Assembly (NCBI GenBank): GCA_934394855.1
Contig: CAKRRH010000016.1
Coordinates: 1-40,954 of the forward strand
Source: an uncultured Eubacteriales bacterium
GTDB lineage: Bacteria; Bacillota; Clostridia; Oscillospirales; Acutalibacteraceae
DNA length: 40,954 nt
Reading direction: 5' to 3'
Shown here piece after piece: positions 7,957-15,873 of the stretch. The notes under the pieces were generated by a model. The model saw only the letters and a list, made by a program, of their open reading frames with translations. It had not been told where the DNA came from and did no database searches. The position numbers and the translations under genes are program-made. Position 1 is the stretch's first letter, and every line of letters begins with the position of its first letter.

Positions 7957-7986
7957 AAAAGGACGGTTTTACCGTCCTTTTTTTGT
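7957..7986 (+). terminator. Terminator of the yigZ/dgt-dnaG-rpoD-rrf2 region
   Basis: AAAAGGACGGT-TTT-ACCGTCCTTTT, an 11-bp perfect stem with a 3-base loop and a T-run on the plus strand. Confidence 0.92.
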
Positions 7987-8002
7987 ATTTGTAGAAAATG
8001 AT

Positions 8003-8524
8003 TTATTTATCTTTTTCACAGAAAATTCCGTCTTTAACGGAAAGTGTGCGAATTACTCTGACGATATATTCGCCGTCATCGTTATATACATTATTTCCGG
8101 CTGCAACAAGCTTTTGACCCTTGTTGCCGATTGCCTTTTGCACTTCCTCCGACTGTTCCGACGGACGCTTTGACTGAATTTTCATTGTGTAGTTTCCGTC
8201 AGAAATCATTGACCCGTCGTCTTTTGTAAACGCTTCGGTGATAACATATGTTTGAGCGCCCTGTGCGGTGACTTGAGTTTCTATTTCCTTAGAAAATCCG
8301 ATTGATTCGTTGAATATCAGAACAGACAGCTTAACGCCGTTTGAAAGATTGGTTTTCATCTTCAAAACACCTTTCGTATCTTCCGATTTAACCAAATCAA
8401 AATATATTCCCGGGCGGCGAGTCGTCGAAACCGTGTTGTTATTTTTACCGCCGCATGAGGATAATGCAAACAGCATTGACAGGCACATAATGATTGCCGA
8501 AAATCTGAAAAGAATCTTTTTCAT
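8003..8524 (-). CDS. Small predicted lipoprotein, function unknown
   Basis: A 173-residue secreted protein with a lipoprotein signal: MKK, a hydrophobic stretch, then the lipobox LSSC-G (Cys at about residue 24). The mature part is hydrophilic with alternating beta-like segments (SNGVKLSVLIFNESIGFSKEI, YIVRVIRTLSVKDGIF) and resembles a small Ig- or FN3-like fold, which is inference only. No catalytic motif is visible. It has an AAGGAG ribosome-binding site and its own promoter at 8555-8583, immediately after dapF on the same strand. Confidence 0.75.
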   Translation of the reverse strand: MKKILFRFSAIIMCLSMLFALSSCGGKNNNTVSTTRRPGIYFDLVKSEDTKGVLKMKTNLSNGVKLSVLIFNESIGFSKEIETQVTAQGAQTYVITEAFTKDDGSMISDGNYTMKIQSKRPSEQSEEVQKAIGNKGQKLVAAGNNVYNDDGEYIVRVIRTLSVKDGIFCEKDK

Positions 8525-8554
8525 TGAATTATCTCCTTAAAAATCGATAAATCA

Positions 8555-8583
8555 ATCTTATCACATATAATTATTTTTGTCAA
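8555..8583 (-). promoter_or_regulatory. Promoter of the small lipoprotein gene
   Basis: Minus-strand TTGACA (8583-8578), 17-base spacer, TAAGAT (8560-8555), starting eight bases after the dapF stop. No terminator lies between, so dapF transcripts may read through. Confidence 0.75.
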
Positions 8584-8590
8584 TATGGGG

Positions 8591-9430
8591 TTAGACTTCA
8601 ACTTCGCCTGTGAAGCTGAGCTCGGCAGGACCCGTCATCAGAACACGCTCGTCGGTATAATTTATTTTAAGCGAGCCGCCTGTGAGATTAATTGTAATGT
8701 CTTCGCCCTTTTTGCAATGACCGCAAAGGACAGCCGCAACAGCTGTTGCGCAAGCGCCCGTGCCGCAGGCAAGCGTTTCGCCGCTTCCGCGCTCCCATAC
8801 ACGCATTTTGATCGTATGATCATCAATTATCTGTGCAAATTCGGTGTTGACACGATCGGGGAATATTGCAGCATTTTCAAATTTCGGTCCGATTTTTTCA
8901 AGGTCGATGAGATCGGGGTCGCCGCCGAATATTACGCAATGAGGATTGCCCATCGACACGCAGGTGATGTTATATTCATTGTTGTTTACCATTACGCTGC
9001 GGTTCACGATTTCGTCGCCGTCAAGTGCAACGGGAATGAGCTCGGGCATTAAGATAGCCTGACCCATGTTGACGGTAGCATATTTCAGCTTGCCGTTTTC
9101 AACATCGCATTTGATCGTTTTGATTCCGCTGAGCGTTTCGATCGAGATGTCGGTTTTATCGACGATTTTGTTATCATAGAGATATTTTGCAACGCATCTG
9201 ATTGCGTTTCCGCACATTTTGCCCTCTGAACCGTCGTTGTTGAACATTCTCATTTTTGCGTCCGCAACATCAGAATGACAAATCATGATGATTCCGTCGC
9301 CGCCGATTGAGAAGTGGCGGTCGGACAGCTTGATTGAAAGACCGTTCGGGTCGTCAAGCTCATGTTCCAAGCAATTAAAATATATATAATCGTTGCCGCA
9401 TCCGTGCATTTTTGCAAATTGAAGTTTCAT
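8591..9430 (-). CDS. dapF: Diaminopimelate epimerase
   Basis: Interconverts LL- and meso-diaminopimelate for lysine and peptidoglycan synthesis, by a cofactor-independent two-cysteine mechanism. Both catalytic motifs are present: KMCGNAIRC (Cys73) and ETLACGTGACA (Cys222). The N-terminal FAKMHGCGNDYI is the family signature, and the length of 279 is normal. It has its own promoter at 9463-9491. Its presence indicates meso-DAP peptidoglycan or the DAP route to lysine. No other lysine genes lie beside it. Confidence 0.97.
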   Translation of the reverse strand: MKLQFAKMHGCGNDYIYFNCLEHELDDPNGLSIKLSDRHFSIGGDGIIMICHSDVADAKMRMFNNDGSEGKMCGNAIRCVAKYLYDNKIVDKTDISIETLSGIKTIKCDVENGKLKYATVNMGQAILMPELIPVALDGDEIVNRSVMVNNNEYNITCVSMGNPHCVIFGGDPDLIDLEKIGPKFENAAIFPDRVNTEFAQIIDDHTIKMRVWERGSGETLACGTGACATAVAAVLCGHCKKGEDITINLTGGSLKINYTDERVLMTGPAELSFTGEVEV

Positions 9431-9462
9431 TTGATCTCTGCCTTTCTTATTTTTGGAAATAT

Positions 9463-9491
9463 ATTATACATTAGTTTATCTGCTAATTCAA
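9463..9491 (-). promoter_or_regulatory. Promoter of dapF
   Basis: Minus-strand TTGAAT (9491-9486), 17-base spacer, TATAAT (9468-9463), about 33 bases before the ATG. Confidence 0.8.
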
Positions 9492-9529
9492 GTTAAATTT
9501 ATTTAATATTTTCGCAAAAAGGGGAGGTT

Positions 9530-9559
9530 TTTGGCGGCAACCCGAAGATTGCCGCCAAA
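9530..9559 (-). terminator. Hairpin ending the split glutamate-synthase operon
   Basis: A perfect 11-bp inverted repeat (TTTGGCGGCAA with TTGCCGCCAAA, 8-base loop) lies 70 bases beyond the last operon gene. The T-run on the minus strand begins only about a dozen bases past the stem, so this is an imperfect intrinsic terminator or an mRNA-stabilising end. Confidence 0.45.
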
Positions 9560-9629
9560 GGTTTAGGAAAAATATGAAAAAAGTAATAAGAAGAAAGCAA
9601 TTTTTAACTAATGAGCCACAATTTCGGCT

Positions 9630-10346
9630 TTAGTTATTTGTATACATTTTCTTATACGGATTTTTTGCGTTCGGACGAAGCACATAGAATTTCTCATCAA
9701 GCACATCGTCCATGTCAAGTGAAAATGTTTTGCAATATTCTTTTAAATATGGCTTTAATTCGTCAATATCTTCATCTGTTGCGTCTTCACAAAGCACCTG
9801 AGCCGGCAAGCTTTTCGGCATTTTGCAAGCACGAAGAAAAATTTTGCCGCCGTGCATTCCCGTTCCGGTGAAATGACCTGTGCAATATTCTTTTTTGGAC
9901 AGATTAAGCACCGCAATCAAGCCGCCTGCCTGATATTCGCCCAAAAACGAGCCCGCGTCCTCGCCGATAATTACGATCGGCTTTTTATCTTTATATTGCT
10001 TCATGTGGATTCCGCTGCGATATCCTGCGCTGCCTCTGACGAACAGCTTTCCGCCTCTCATTGCATATCCTGCGGCGTCGCCGACATTGCCCGAAATGAT
10101 GATTTTGCCTTCGTTCATTGTGTCGCCGACAGCGTCCTGTGCGTTTCCGTTTACCTTGATCGTCGCACCGTTCAAATATGCGCCGAGCGCATTTCCGGGT
10201 GTGCCGTTGATTGTTACTGTTTTATCCGACTGACCTGCGGCAATGAATCTTTGTCCGCAGCAGTTATCTATTGTTACATTATTTTTTGCCTCACGAACCT
10301 GTTCGTTCAGCTTTTGAAAATGCATTCCCTGTGCATTGATGTTCAC
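9630..10346 (-). CDS. Glutamate-synthase GXGXG (GltB domain 3-like) subunit
   Basis: A 238-residue stand-alone version of the C-terminal beta-helix domain of the large glutamate synthase subunit. Regular GxxxG repeats run through it, e.g. GTPGNALGAYLNGATIKVNG, GNAQDAVGDTMNEGKIIISG, GNVGDAAGYAMRGGKLFVRG and GYRSGIHMK. In fused GltB this domain is structural, bracing the amidotransferase and FMN domains. Start is GTG at 10346 behind GGAAGGA. It is the last gene of the five-gene operon, 36 bases after the reductase. Related stand-alone proteins also occur in N-methylglutamate synthase and formylmethanofuran dehydrogenase (FwdC), so the exact enzyme is inferred from context. Confidence 0.88.
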   Translation of the reverse strand: MNINAQGMHFQKLNEQVREAKNNVTIDNCCGQRFIAAGQSDKTVTINGTPGNALGAYLNGATIKVNGNAQDAVGDTMNEGKIIISGNVGDAAGYAMRGGKLFVRGSAGYRSGIHMKQYKDKKPIVIIGEDAGSFLGEYQAGGLIAVLNLSKKEYCTGHFTGTGMHGGKIFLRACKMPKSLPAQVLCEDATDEDIDELKPYLKEYCKTFSLDMDDVLDEKFYVLRPNAKNPYKKMYTNN

Positions 10347-10382
10347 TATAAATCATTCCTTCCTAAATCGTGAAAACAGTCG

Positions 10383-11642
10383 TTATCTGTTTATCGGTGC
10401 ACTCGCAAGCTTTGTTGCTCTGTCTTTGCTTGAAAAAGCCATCAGCGTCGGGCGCTCGAAAACCATGTCGAAATCGAGCGTGGAAAGCTCGGTTTCGTTG
10501 CGAATGAGCGAGGTATATATTCCTGCTCTGTCTACATCGCCGATCAATATATAGCCGACAAGGCGACCGTCTTTAATATACATCTTTTTATATGAATCAT
10601 CGGTCTTTTTGATTTTTTCTTCACCCTGATAAGCGCCTGCGGTGATGATGTGATAGCCGAAAAATCCGATTGCATTCATCGGCATTGCCTTGTCAAACAC
10701 AGCCTTTTTGCCTGCCATGTTTTCACCTGCAGTAAAGCCTTGCATATATGCGTTCGGGAGCAGTGCGATAATGTGGTCGGTGTCGCTTGTGATGTCATGG
10801 CTTACCGTGCAGTCGCCTGCTGCATATATATCCTTGAGCGATGTTTTCATGCGGTCGTTAATGATAACGCCGCGGTTAACTTTTGCGCCTGCTTGTTCAA
10901 TCAACTGAGTATTCGGACGAACGCCGACAGCGGTAACCAAAATATCAAATTTGATCGTTTTGCCGCTTTTAAGAATTGCGGTATCCTTTTTATATTCCTC
11001 AACGCAGTCGGAAAGAATGAATTTTACGCCTTTTTCTTCGAGATATGACTGCATCATTTTTGCACCGTCATCATCAAGAATCGACGACAGAATTTTTGGT
11101 GCTAAATCAACGACCGTTACGGATTTTACTCTGTCAAGCACACCCTCCATGCATTTAAGACCGATAAGACCTGCACCGATTATCAATACATCTTTGTCTT
11201 TGCCAAGTACTTTTTCAAGCGAAAGTGCCGAATCAAGCGTCATGAATGTGAAGCTGTTTTTGACAGTTTCAATGCCCTTTGCGGGAGGGCAAAACGGCGA
11301 CGAGCCTGTTGAATACATCAGTTTATCATATTCAACCTTTGTGCCGTCGTCAAGTGTGACGACCTTCTCTTTCGGGTCGATTTTTACCGCTTTTGTGCCC
11401 AGCAACGGAGTAACGTTGTTATCCTTGTAGAACGAATCGGGGCGATATTTCATACGCTCTAAATCGGTTTTGCCGTAAAGCAGATATGAAATCAGCGGTC
11501 GGGAATAGGTGTGATGTTTTTCGTCCGAGATGATGATTATCTCGCTTGCGGAATCAATCTTTCTGATACCCTCAACACAGCCGACAGCCGCCGCTGAGTT
11601 GCCGATTATAACATATTTTGCACTATATTTTTTCTCTGACAT
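10383..11642 (-). CDS. FAD/NAD(P)-dependent oxidoreductase subunit
   Basis: A 419-residue pyridine nucleotide-disulfide reductase-fold flavoprotein of the NirB/rubredoxin-reductase type. The FAD-binding beta-alpha-beta is KYVIIGNSAAAVGCVEGIR; the NAD(P)-binding one is VLIIGAGLIGLKCMEGVLD (around residue 150); the second FAD motif is DIYAAGDCT (around residue 285). No redox-active CxxxxC disulfide is seen. It most likely passes electrons from NAD(P)H to the ferredoxin encoded just upstream, replacing the small GltD subunit of classical glutamate synthase. The frame is open from 11714, but ATG 11642 (MSEKKYSAK) has AAGGGAG upstream and follows the ferredoxin stop by four bases. Confidence 0.87.
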   Translation of the reverse strand: MSEKKYSAKYVIIGNSAAAVGCVEGIRKIDSASEIIIISDEKHHTYSRPLISYLLYGKTDLERMKYRPDSFYKDNNVTPLLGTKAVKIDPKEKVVTLDDGTKVEYDKLMYSTGSSPFCPPAKGIETVKNSFTFMTLDSALSLEKVLGKDKDVLIIGAGLIGLKCMEGVLDRVKSVTVVDLAPKILSSILDDDGAKMMQSYLEEKGVKFILSDCVEEYKKDTAILKSGKTIKFDILVTAVGVRPNTQLIEQAGAKVNRGVIINDRMKTSLKDIYAAGDCTVSHDITSDTDHIIALLPNAYMQGFTAGENMAGKKAVFDKAMPMNAIGFFGYHIITAGAYQGEEKIKKTDDSYKKMYIKDGRLVGYILIGDVDRAGIYTSLIRNETELSTLDFDMVFERPTLMAFSSKDRATKLASAPINR

Positions 11643-11646
11643 ACGC

Positions 11647-12081
11647 TCACTCCCTTTCTTCAAAAACAATTGCATTATTCGGGCAGCCTGCAACGCATCT
11701 CGGCGTACCCTCATGAGTTTTCACGCACAATTCGCATTTTGTAAGCGCTCCGTCATCTGTCGGAACGATTGCGCCATAGGGACAGGCAAGAACGCAGGTG
11801 AAACAATGAACACATTTGTCTTTATCAATATGCACAACGCCGTCTGAATCTTTACTGAGTGCACCCGAAATGCATGATTTTACACAAAGCGGATCTTCGC
11901 AATGACGGCAGTTTACCGCAAAATGAATATCCTTGCCGTCCTCTACTCTGATATTCGGGTTAATTTGTTTATCTTTCAGCGCTTTTGCCATGTCGGTCAT
12001 GCCGGTTTGCGCAAAGGCACAGTTATATTCACAAAGGTGACAACCAAGACACCATTTTTCATTTACATATACACGCTTCAT
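11647..12081 (-). CDS. 4Fe-4S ferredoxin-type electron-transfer subunit
   Basis: A 144-residue HycB/DmsB-like protein with four cysteine clusters: CLGCHLCEYNC (about residues 11-21), CRHCEDPLCVKSC (about 59-71), CVHCFTCVLACP (about 92-103) and CELCVKTHEGTPRCVAGCP. That is enough for up to four [4Fe-4S] clusters. It would carry electrons between the flavoprotein downstream and the FMN synthase subunit upstream. GGGGGT is its ribosome-binding site. It lies 18 bases after the synthase gene. Confidence 0.9.
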   Translation of the reverse strand: MKRVYVNEKWCLGCHLCEYNCAFAQTGMTDMAKALKDKQINPNIRVEDGKDIHFAVNCRHCEDPLCVKSCISGALSKDSDGVVHIDKDKCVHCFTCVLACPYGAIVPTDDGALTKCELCVKTHEGTPRCVAGCPNNAIVFEERE

Positions 12082-12099
12082 AAATCAAACCCCCATTGC

Positions 12100-13608
12100 T
12101 TATTCTCCGGCGTGCTGAATGCCGAGTATTTCGAGTTCTTTTTCCGACAGTCCGATTCCGCGAAGCATCAGTCGGTTGCCTTTAAGGCTTTCGATTGAGT
12201 TGATACCCATTCCGCCCATCATCTCTTTGATCTCGTGACCCCATGCGTTAATGAGGTTGACAAGACGCTGATAGCCGATGTCGGGGTTGAGTCGTTTTAC
12301 AAGCTCGGGGCGCTGTGTTGCAATGCCCCAGTTGCATTTGCCGCTGTGACAGCTTCTGCAAAGGTGACAGCCGAGTGCGAGCAATGCGGCTGTGCCGATG
12401 TAGCAAGCGTCTGCGCCGAGTGCGATTGCTTTGAATACATCTGCAGATGAACGGATTGAACCTGCGACGACGATTGATACATTGTCACGGATTCCTTCGT
12501 CACGAAGCCGTTTATCAACTGATGCGAGCGCCAATTCGATCGGGATTCCGACATTATCACGGATTCGGGTAGGCGCAGCGCCCGTTCCGCCTCTGTAACC
12601 GTCGATCGCAATTATGTCAGCGCCGCTTCTTGCAATGCCCGATGCGATTGCCGATACATTATGAACAGCAGCGATTTTAACGATTACGGGTTTTGTGTAG
12701 TTGGTAGCTTCTTTTAATGAAAATACAAGCTGGCGAAGATCCTCGATTGAATAAATGTCATGATGAGGAGCAGGGGAGATTGCGTCCGAGCCTTCGGGAA
12801 TCATTCGGGTTCTTGATACATCGCCGACAATTTTAGTGCCGGGCAAATGTCCGCCGATACCCGGTTTTGCGCCCTGACCCATTTTGATTTCGATTGCCGC
12901 CGCCGCGTCAAGATAGCCTGTATGAACGCCAAATCGACCTGACGCTACCTGAACGATGGTGTTAGGACCATATGCATAGAAGTCCTCATGAAGTCCGCCT
13001 TCACCCGTATTATAATATATTCCGAGTTCTTTTGCCGCTCTTGCAAGCGATTCATGAGCATTGTAGCTGATTGAGCCATAGCTCATTGCCGAGAACATGA
13101 TCGGGAGTGACAGTTCAAGCTTAGGAGTATGCTTTGCAATGATTTTGCCGTTTTTATCACGCTTGATTTCCTTATCCTTAGGGCCAAGGAACACTCTTGT
13201 TTCCATCGGCTCACGAAGCGGGTCGATGGACGGGTTGGTAACCTGTGACGCATTAAGCAAAATTTTGTCGAAATATATCGGATAGGGTTCGGGATTGCCC
13301 ATTGACGAGAGCAAAACGCCGCCTGTTTCCGCCTGACGGTATACTTCCTTGATCGTTTTCTCCGACCAGTTGGCATTCGGTCTGAATGTATGGTCTGTTT
13401 TAACGATTTTGAGCGCTCTCGTCGGACATAGCGAAACGCATCTGTGGCAATTTACACATTTTGATTCGTCCGAGATCATTTTCTTGAGGTCACCGTCATA
13501 ATGATGAACCTCGTTTGCACATTGCCGCTCGCAAACTCTGCAGCCGATGCAGCGATCGGCATTTCTGATTACTTCAAATTCGGGATATAAAAAGTTGATT
13601 CCACTCAT
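12100..13608 (-). CDS. Glutamate synthase FMN-binding domain protein with N-terminal ferredoxin domain
   Basis: A 502-residue catalytic subunit. The first ~75 residues are a two-cluster ferredoxin (CIGCRVCERQC, CVNCHRCVSLCP). The rest is the GltB-type FMN barrel (FSAMSYGSISYNAHESLARAAK, GGLHEDFY, GYRGGTGAAP, GADACYIGTAALLALGC). A Cys motif, CHLCRSCHSGKCNWGIATQ, fits the [3Fe-4S] site near FMN. This is the archaeal and clostridial stand-alone layout. It should reduce 2-iminoglutarate, formed from 2-oxoglutarate and ammonia, to glutamate, using ammonia from the amidotransferase upstream. A related synthase with another amine acceptor, such as N-methylglutamate synthase, is possible. Confidence 0.93.
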   Translation of the reverse strand: MSGINFLYPEFEVIRNADRCIGCRVCERQCANEVHHYDGDLKKMISDESKCVNCHRCVSLCPTRALKIVKTDHTFRPNANWSEKTIKEVYRQAETGGVLLSSMGNPEPYPIYFDKILLNASQVTNPSIDPLREPMETRVFLGPKDKEIKRDKNGKIIAKHTPKLELSLPIMFSAMSYGSISYNAHESLARAAKELGIYYNTGEGGLHEDFYAYGPNTIVQVASGRFGVHTGYLDAAAAIEIKMGQGAKPGIGGHLPGTKIVGDVSRTRMIPEGSDAISPAPHHDIYSIEDLRQLVFSLKEATNYTKPVIVKIAAVHNVSAIASGIARSGADIIAIDGYRGGTGAAPTRIRDNVGIPIELALASVDKRLRDEGIRDNVSIVVAGSIRSSADVFKAIALGADACYIGTAALLALGCHLCRSCHSGKCNWGIATQRPELVKRLNPDIGYQRLVNLINAWGHEIKEMMGGMGINSIESLKGNRLMLRGIGLSEKELEILGIQHAGE

Positions 13609-13636
13609 TGTATTACTTTCTTCCTTTCAGCAAACC

Positions 13637-14716
13637 TTAGTCAAGTGTTACGATTACCGGTTCTCCGCCCTTTGGCGACCAAATCTTGTCAAGCTCAGGC
13701 TCTATGATTCTGATTGCACTTTCTTCACTTGCGATATATACCATGTCGTCCTTTTCACCGACGACCATTGAACGAAGCTTCAATCTGTCGTTAAGCGCCA
13801 TGAGTCCGCCGTCAAATCCTACCAAAATTGAGAACGGGCCTGTGATCAACTGTGATGAGAAGTTATCTCTCAAATACTGCGCAACATCACGCTTTGCTTT
13901 CGGCATTTGTTCGATCGTCTGCCAGAAAGGAGCCGCAACCACCTGTGCGATTTCTTCATATGAAAGACCTTTTCTGCGGTTAAGATAATCGATTATATAT
14001 GTAATTACCTCGGTGTCGGTCTGCAAGGTACATTTGTATCCGTACATTTCGATTGCTCTGCGGTTAGCGTCATAGGACGATATTTCACCGTTATGTACTA
14101 CCGAATAGTCAAGCAACGCAAACGGATGAGCGCCGCCCCACCAACCGGGAGTGTTTGTCGGGTATCTTCCGTGGGCTGTGAAGCAATAGCCCTCATAATC
14201 CTCAAGCCGATAGAATCTTCCGACATCTTCGGGGTAGCCGACAGCTTTGAATACACCCATGTTTTTGCCCGATGAAAAGACATATGCGCCTTTGATTTGG
14301 GTGTTGACCTTGAAAACACAGCGAACGATGAATTCTTTTTCATCAAGCTGGCTTTCGGCAAGCTTTGTGTGTAAAGGTGTGACAAAATATCTCCAAATCA
14401 GCGGTTCGTCGGTGATTTCGGGAATCTTTCTTGTCGGAATTTTTGAAAGATTGATGATGTCAAAATGCTTTTCCAAAAATGCCTCGCATTCGTGCTTTGC
14501 GGCTGTGTCATCATAGAACACATGAAAAGCGTAGTAATCTTTGTATTCGGGGTAAATGCCATATGCGGCAAAGCCGCCTCCGAGTCCGTTTGAACGGTCA
14601 TGCATTATCTCGATCGATTTGATAATATCCTCACCGTTCATTCTTTTGCCCGATTTTGAGAATATGCCCGAAATTGCACATCCCGACGGGATTCTGACCT
14701 GACCTTCTTTTAACAT
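13637..14716 (-). CDS. Class II glutamine amidotransferase subunit (GltB domain 1-like)
   Basis: An Ntn-type amidotransferase of 359 residues that would release ammonia from glutamine. Family landmarks are visible: HGRYPTNTPGWWGGAHPF (substrate arginine), VVHNGEISSYDANRR (oxyanion NG) and LQTDTEVI. The candidate nucleophile is the Cys in IPSGCAISGIF, residue 13, so a short propeptide would have to be removed to expose it, as in GltB and PurF. The frame reaches 14737, but ATG 14716 is chosen because AAAGGA lies ten bases ahead. First gene of the operon, about 155 bases downstream of a consensus promoter with a terminator-like hairpin between. Confidence 0.88.
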   Translation of the reverse strand: MLKEGQVRIPSGCAISGIFSKSGKRMNGEDIIKSIEIMHDRSNGLGGGFAAYGIYPEYKDYYAFHVFYDDTAAKHECEAFLEKHFDIINLSKIPTRKIPEITDEPLIWRYFVTPLHTKLAESQLDEKEFIVRCVFKVNTQIKGAYVFSSGKNMGVFKAVGYPEDVGRFYRLEDYEGYCFTAHGRYPTNTPGWWGGAHPFALLDYSVVHNGEISSYDANRRAIEMYGYKCTLQTDTEVITYIIDYLNRRKGLSYEEIAQVVAAPFWQTIEQMPKAKRDVAQYLRDNFSSQLITGPFSILVGFDGGLMALNDRLKLRSMVVGEKDDMVYIASEESAIRIIEPELDKIWSPKGGEPVIVTLD

Positions 14717-14774
14717 GATACCAATCCTTTCTTTCATCTTTATACTTTTTTCGTAAATATAATCAATTTTGAAA

Positions 14775-14857
14775 CAAAAAAAGGATGCTCACTAATACAA
14801 TCAAAAATCAGGCGCAAAAGTTTTGCGTCAGATTAGATAATATTAGTGAACATCCTT
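14775..14857 (-). terminator. Leader terminator / possible attenuator of the glutamate-synthase operon
   Basis: On the minus strand a 17-bp stem (14857-14841 with 14797-14781, arms AAGGATGTTCACTAATA and its complement with one wobble) encloses an inner hairpin centred on CGCAAAACTTTTGCG. It ends in a seven-T run at 14782-14776. It lies between a consensus promoter at 14877-14905 and the first gene at 14716. A transcript from that promoter would stop after roughly 90 bases unless antiterminated. No T-box AGGGTGG element or known riboswitch core is recognised. Confidence 0.82.
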
Positions 14858-14870
14858 GTTCGTTGTAAGT
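14775..14870 (-). ncRNA. Predicted ~95-nt leader RNA or small RNA
   Basis: A start near 14870 (about seven bases past the -10) and the terminator end near 14775 define a short RNA consisting almost entirely of the long hairpin, plus a single-stranded 5' end AACACTTACAACGAAC. It may be an attenuated leader or a stable small RNA. It exists only by inference from the promoter and terminator. Confidence 0.5.
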
Positions 14871-14876
14871 GTTTTT

Positions 14877-14905
14877 ATTATACGCCGTTCGTATTTATTT
14901 GTCAA
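14877..14905 (-). promoter_or_regulatory. Consensus promoter upstream of the glutamate-synthase operon leader
   Basis: Minus-strand TTGACA (14905-14900), 17-base spacer and TATAAT (14882-14877): a perfect sigma-A match. A weaker alternative closer to the gene (TTGATT, 16 bases, TATAAA at 14744-14739) would leave a leader of only about 16 bases. Confidence 0.88.
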
Positions 14906-14976
14906 GCACAGAGCATGATTTTATGATATTTTTAGCGTATTGTGCAAATCAAATATAAAAAATAATCATAATTTGT

Positions 14977-15873
14977 CTATTTTGCACTATTTAATACAGC
15001 TTGCATATCAGTCGGCAACGGTGCATTAAAGCAGATACGCTCGCTTGTCACAGGGTGAATCAGCGATATTCTTGATGAATGGAGCGCTGTTCGGTTGATG
15101 AGATCCGACTCTGTGCCATAGAGAAAATCACCCAAAAGCGGATGACCGATCGATGACATATGCACCCTGATTTGGTGTGTTCGACCGGTTTTAAGGATGA
15201 GATTTACAAGCGACAGGTCGCCGATATGCCGAATGGTTTTATAGCTTGTATATGCATAATCTCCGTCGTTCGCCACGGTTCGTTTTATCACCGAATTCTG
15301 CTCTCGGCGAATCGGCTTTTCGACATAGCCTTGATTTTCCGTGTGCCCCAAACATATCGCAACATACTCTCTTGCAAATTCATCGGTGTGAAGCTCGTGC
15401 TTTAATATTTCTTGTGCATAGGCGTGCTTTGCGATTACACAAAGTCCCGATGTATCTTTATCAAGCCTGTTCACAGCACGAAATATCATCGTTTTGCCCT
15501 GTGTTTTATAATGTGACACGACAGCGTTGGCAAGCGAATCCTCATAATGATAGAGCGACGGGTGAGTCGGCATTTTCGGCGGTTTGTTTACAACCAAAAG
15601 GTCGTCGTCTTCATATATAATGTCAATCGGAGTGTTCGTTGCGACAATATTATCGCTTGATTCGTCGTCAAATCCGACCATGATTGAAAGACGGTCGCCC
15701 TCGTTCATTTTGCGGTTTACAAAAACACGCTCGCCGTTCAAAATTATGCCGTCATCACGCATCTTCATCTGCTTTATAAGCGACCCCGAAACATGAATCT
15801 CATGCCGCAGAAAATCATTTACCGTTTTGCCGGCGTCTGATTTTGTGATGTGAAATTCTAAAACCCGTTTCAT
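14977..15873 (-). CDS. RluA-family rRNA/tRNA pseudouridine synthase
   Basis: A 298-residue RNA-modifying enzyme. An N-terminal S4-like RNA-binding part (KTVNDFLRHEIHVSGSLIKQMK, about residues 15-40, GERVFVN) precedes the synthase core with the catalytic aspartate in AVNRLDKDTSGLCVIAK (about residue 140) and LKTGRTHQIRVHMSSIGHPLLGD. The family modifies uridines in 23S rRNA or tRNA, and the target cannot be assigned from sequence. Its ATG overlaps the stop of the upstream kinase gene by four bases (ATGA), so they are translationally coupled. Confidence 0.92.
   Translation of the reverse strand: MKRVLEFHITKSDAGKTVNDFLRHEIHVSGSLIKQMKMRDDGIILNGERVFVNRKMNEGDRLSIMVGFDDESSDNIVATNTPIDIIYEDDDLLVVNKPPKMPTHPSLYHYEDSLANAVVSHYKTQGKTMIFRAVNRLDKDTSGLCVIAKHAYAQEILKHELHTDEFAREYVAICLGHTENQGYVEKPIRREQNSVIKRTVANDGDYAYTSYKTIRHIGDLSLVNLILKTGRTHQIRVHMSSIGHPLLGDFLYGTESDLINRTALHSSRISLIHPVTSERICFNAPLPTDMQAVLNSAK

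Noticed and set aside
14775..14857. T-box or glutamine riboswitch
   Set aside because: No AGGGTGG T-box sequence, specifier loop or glnA-type core; only promoter, long hairpin and U-run are supported.
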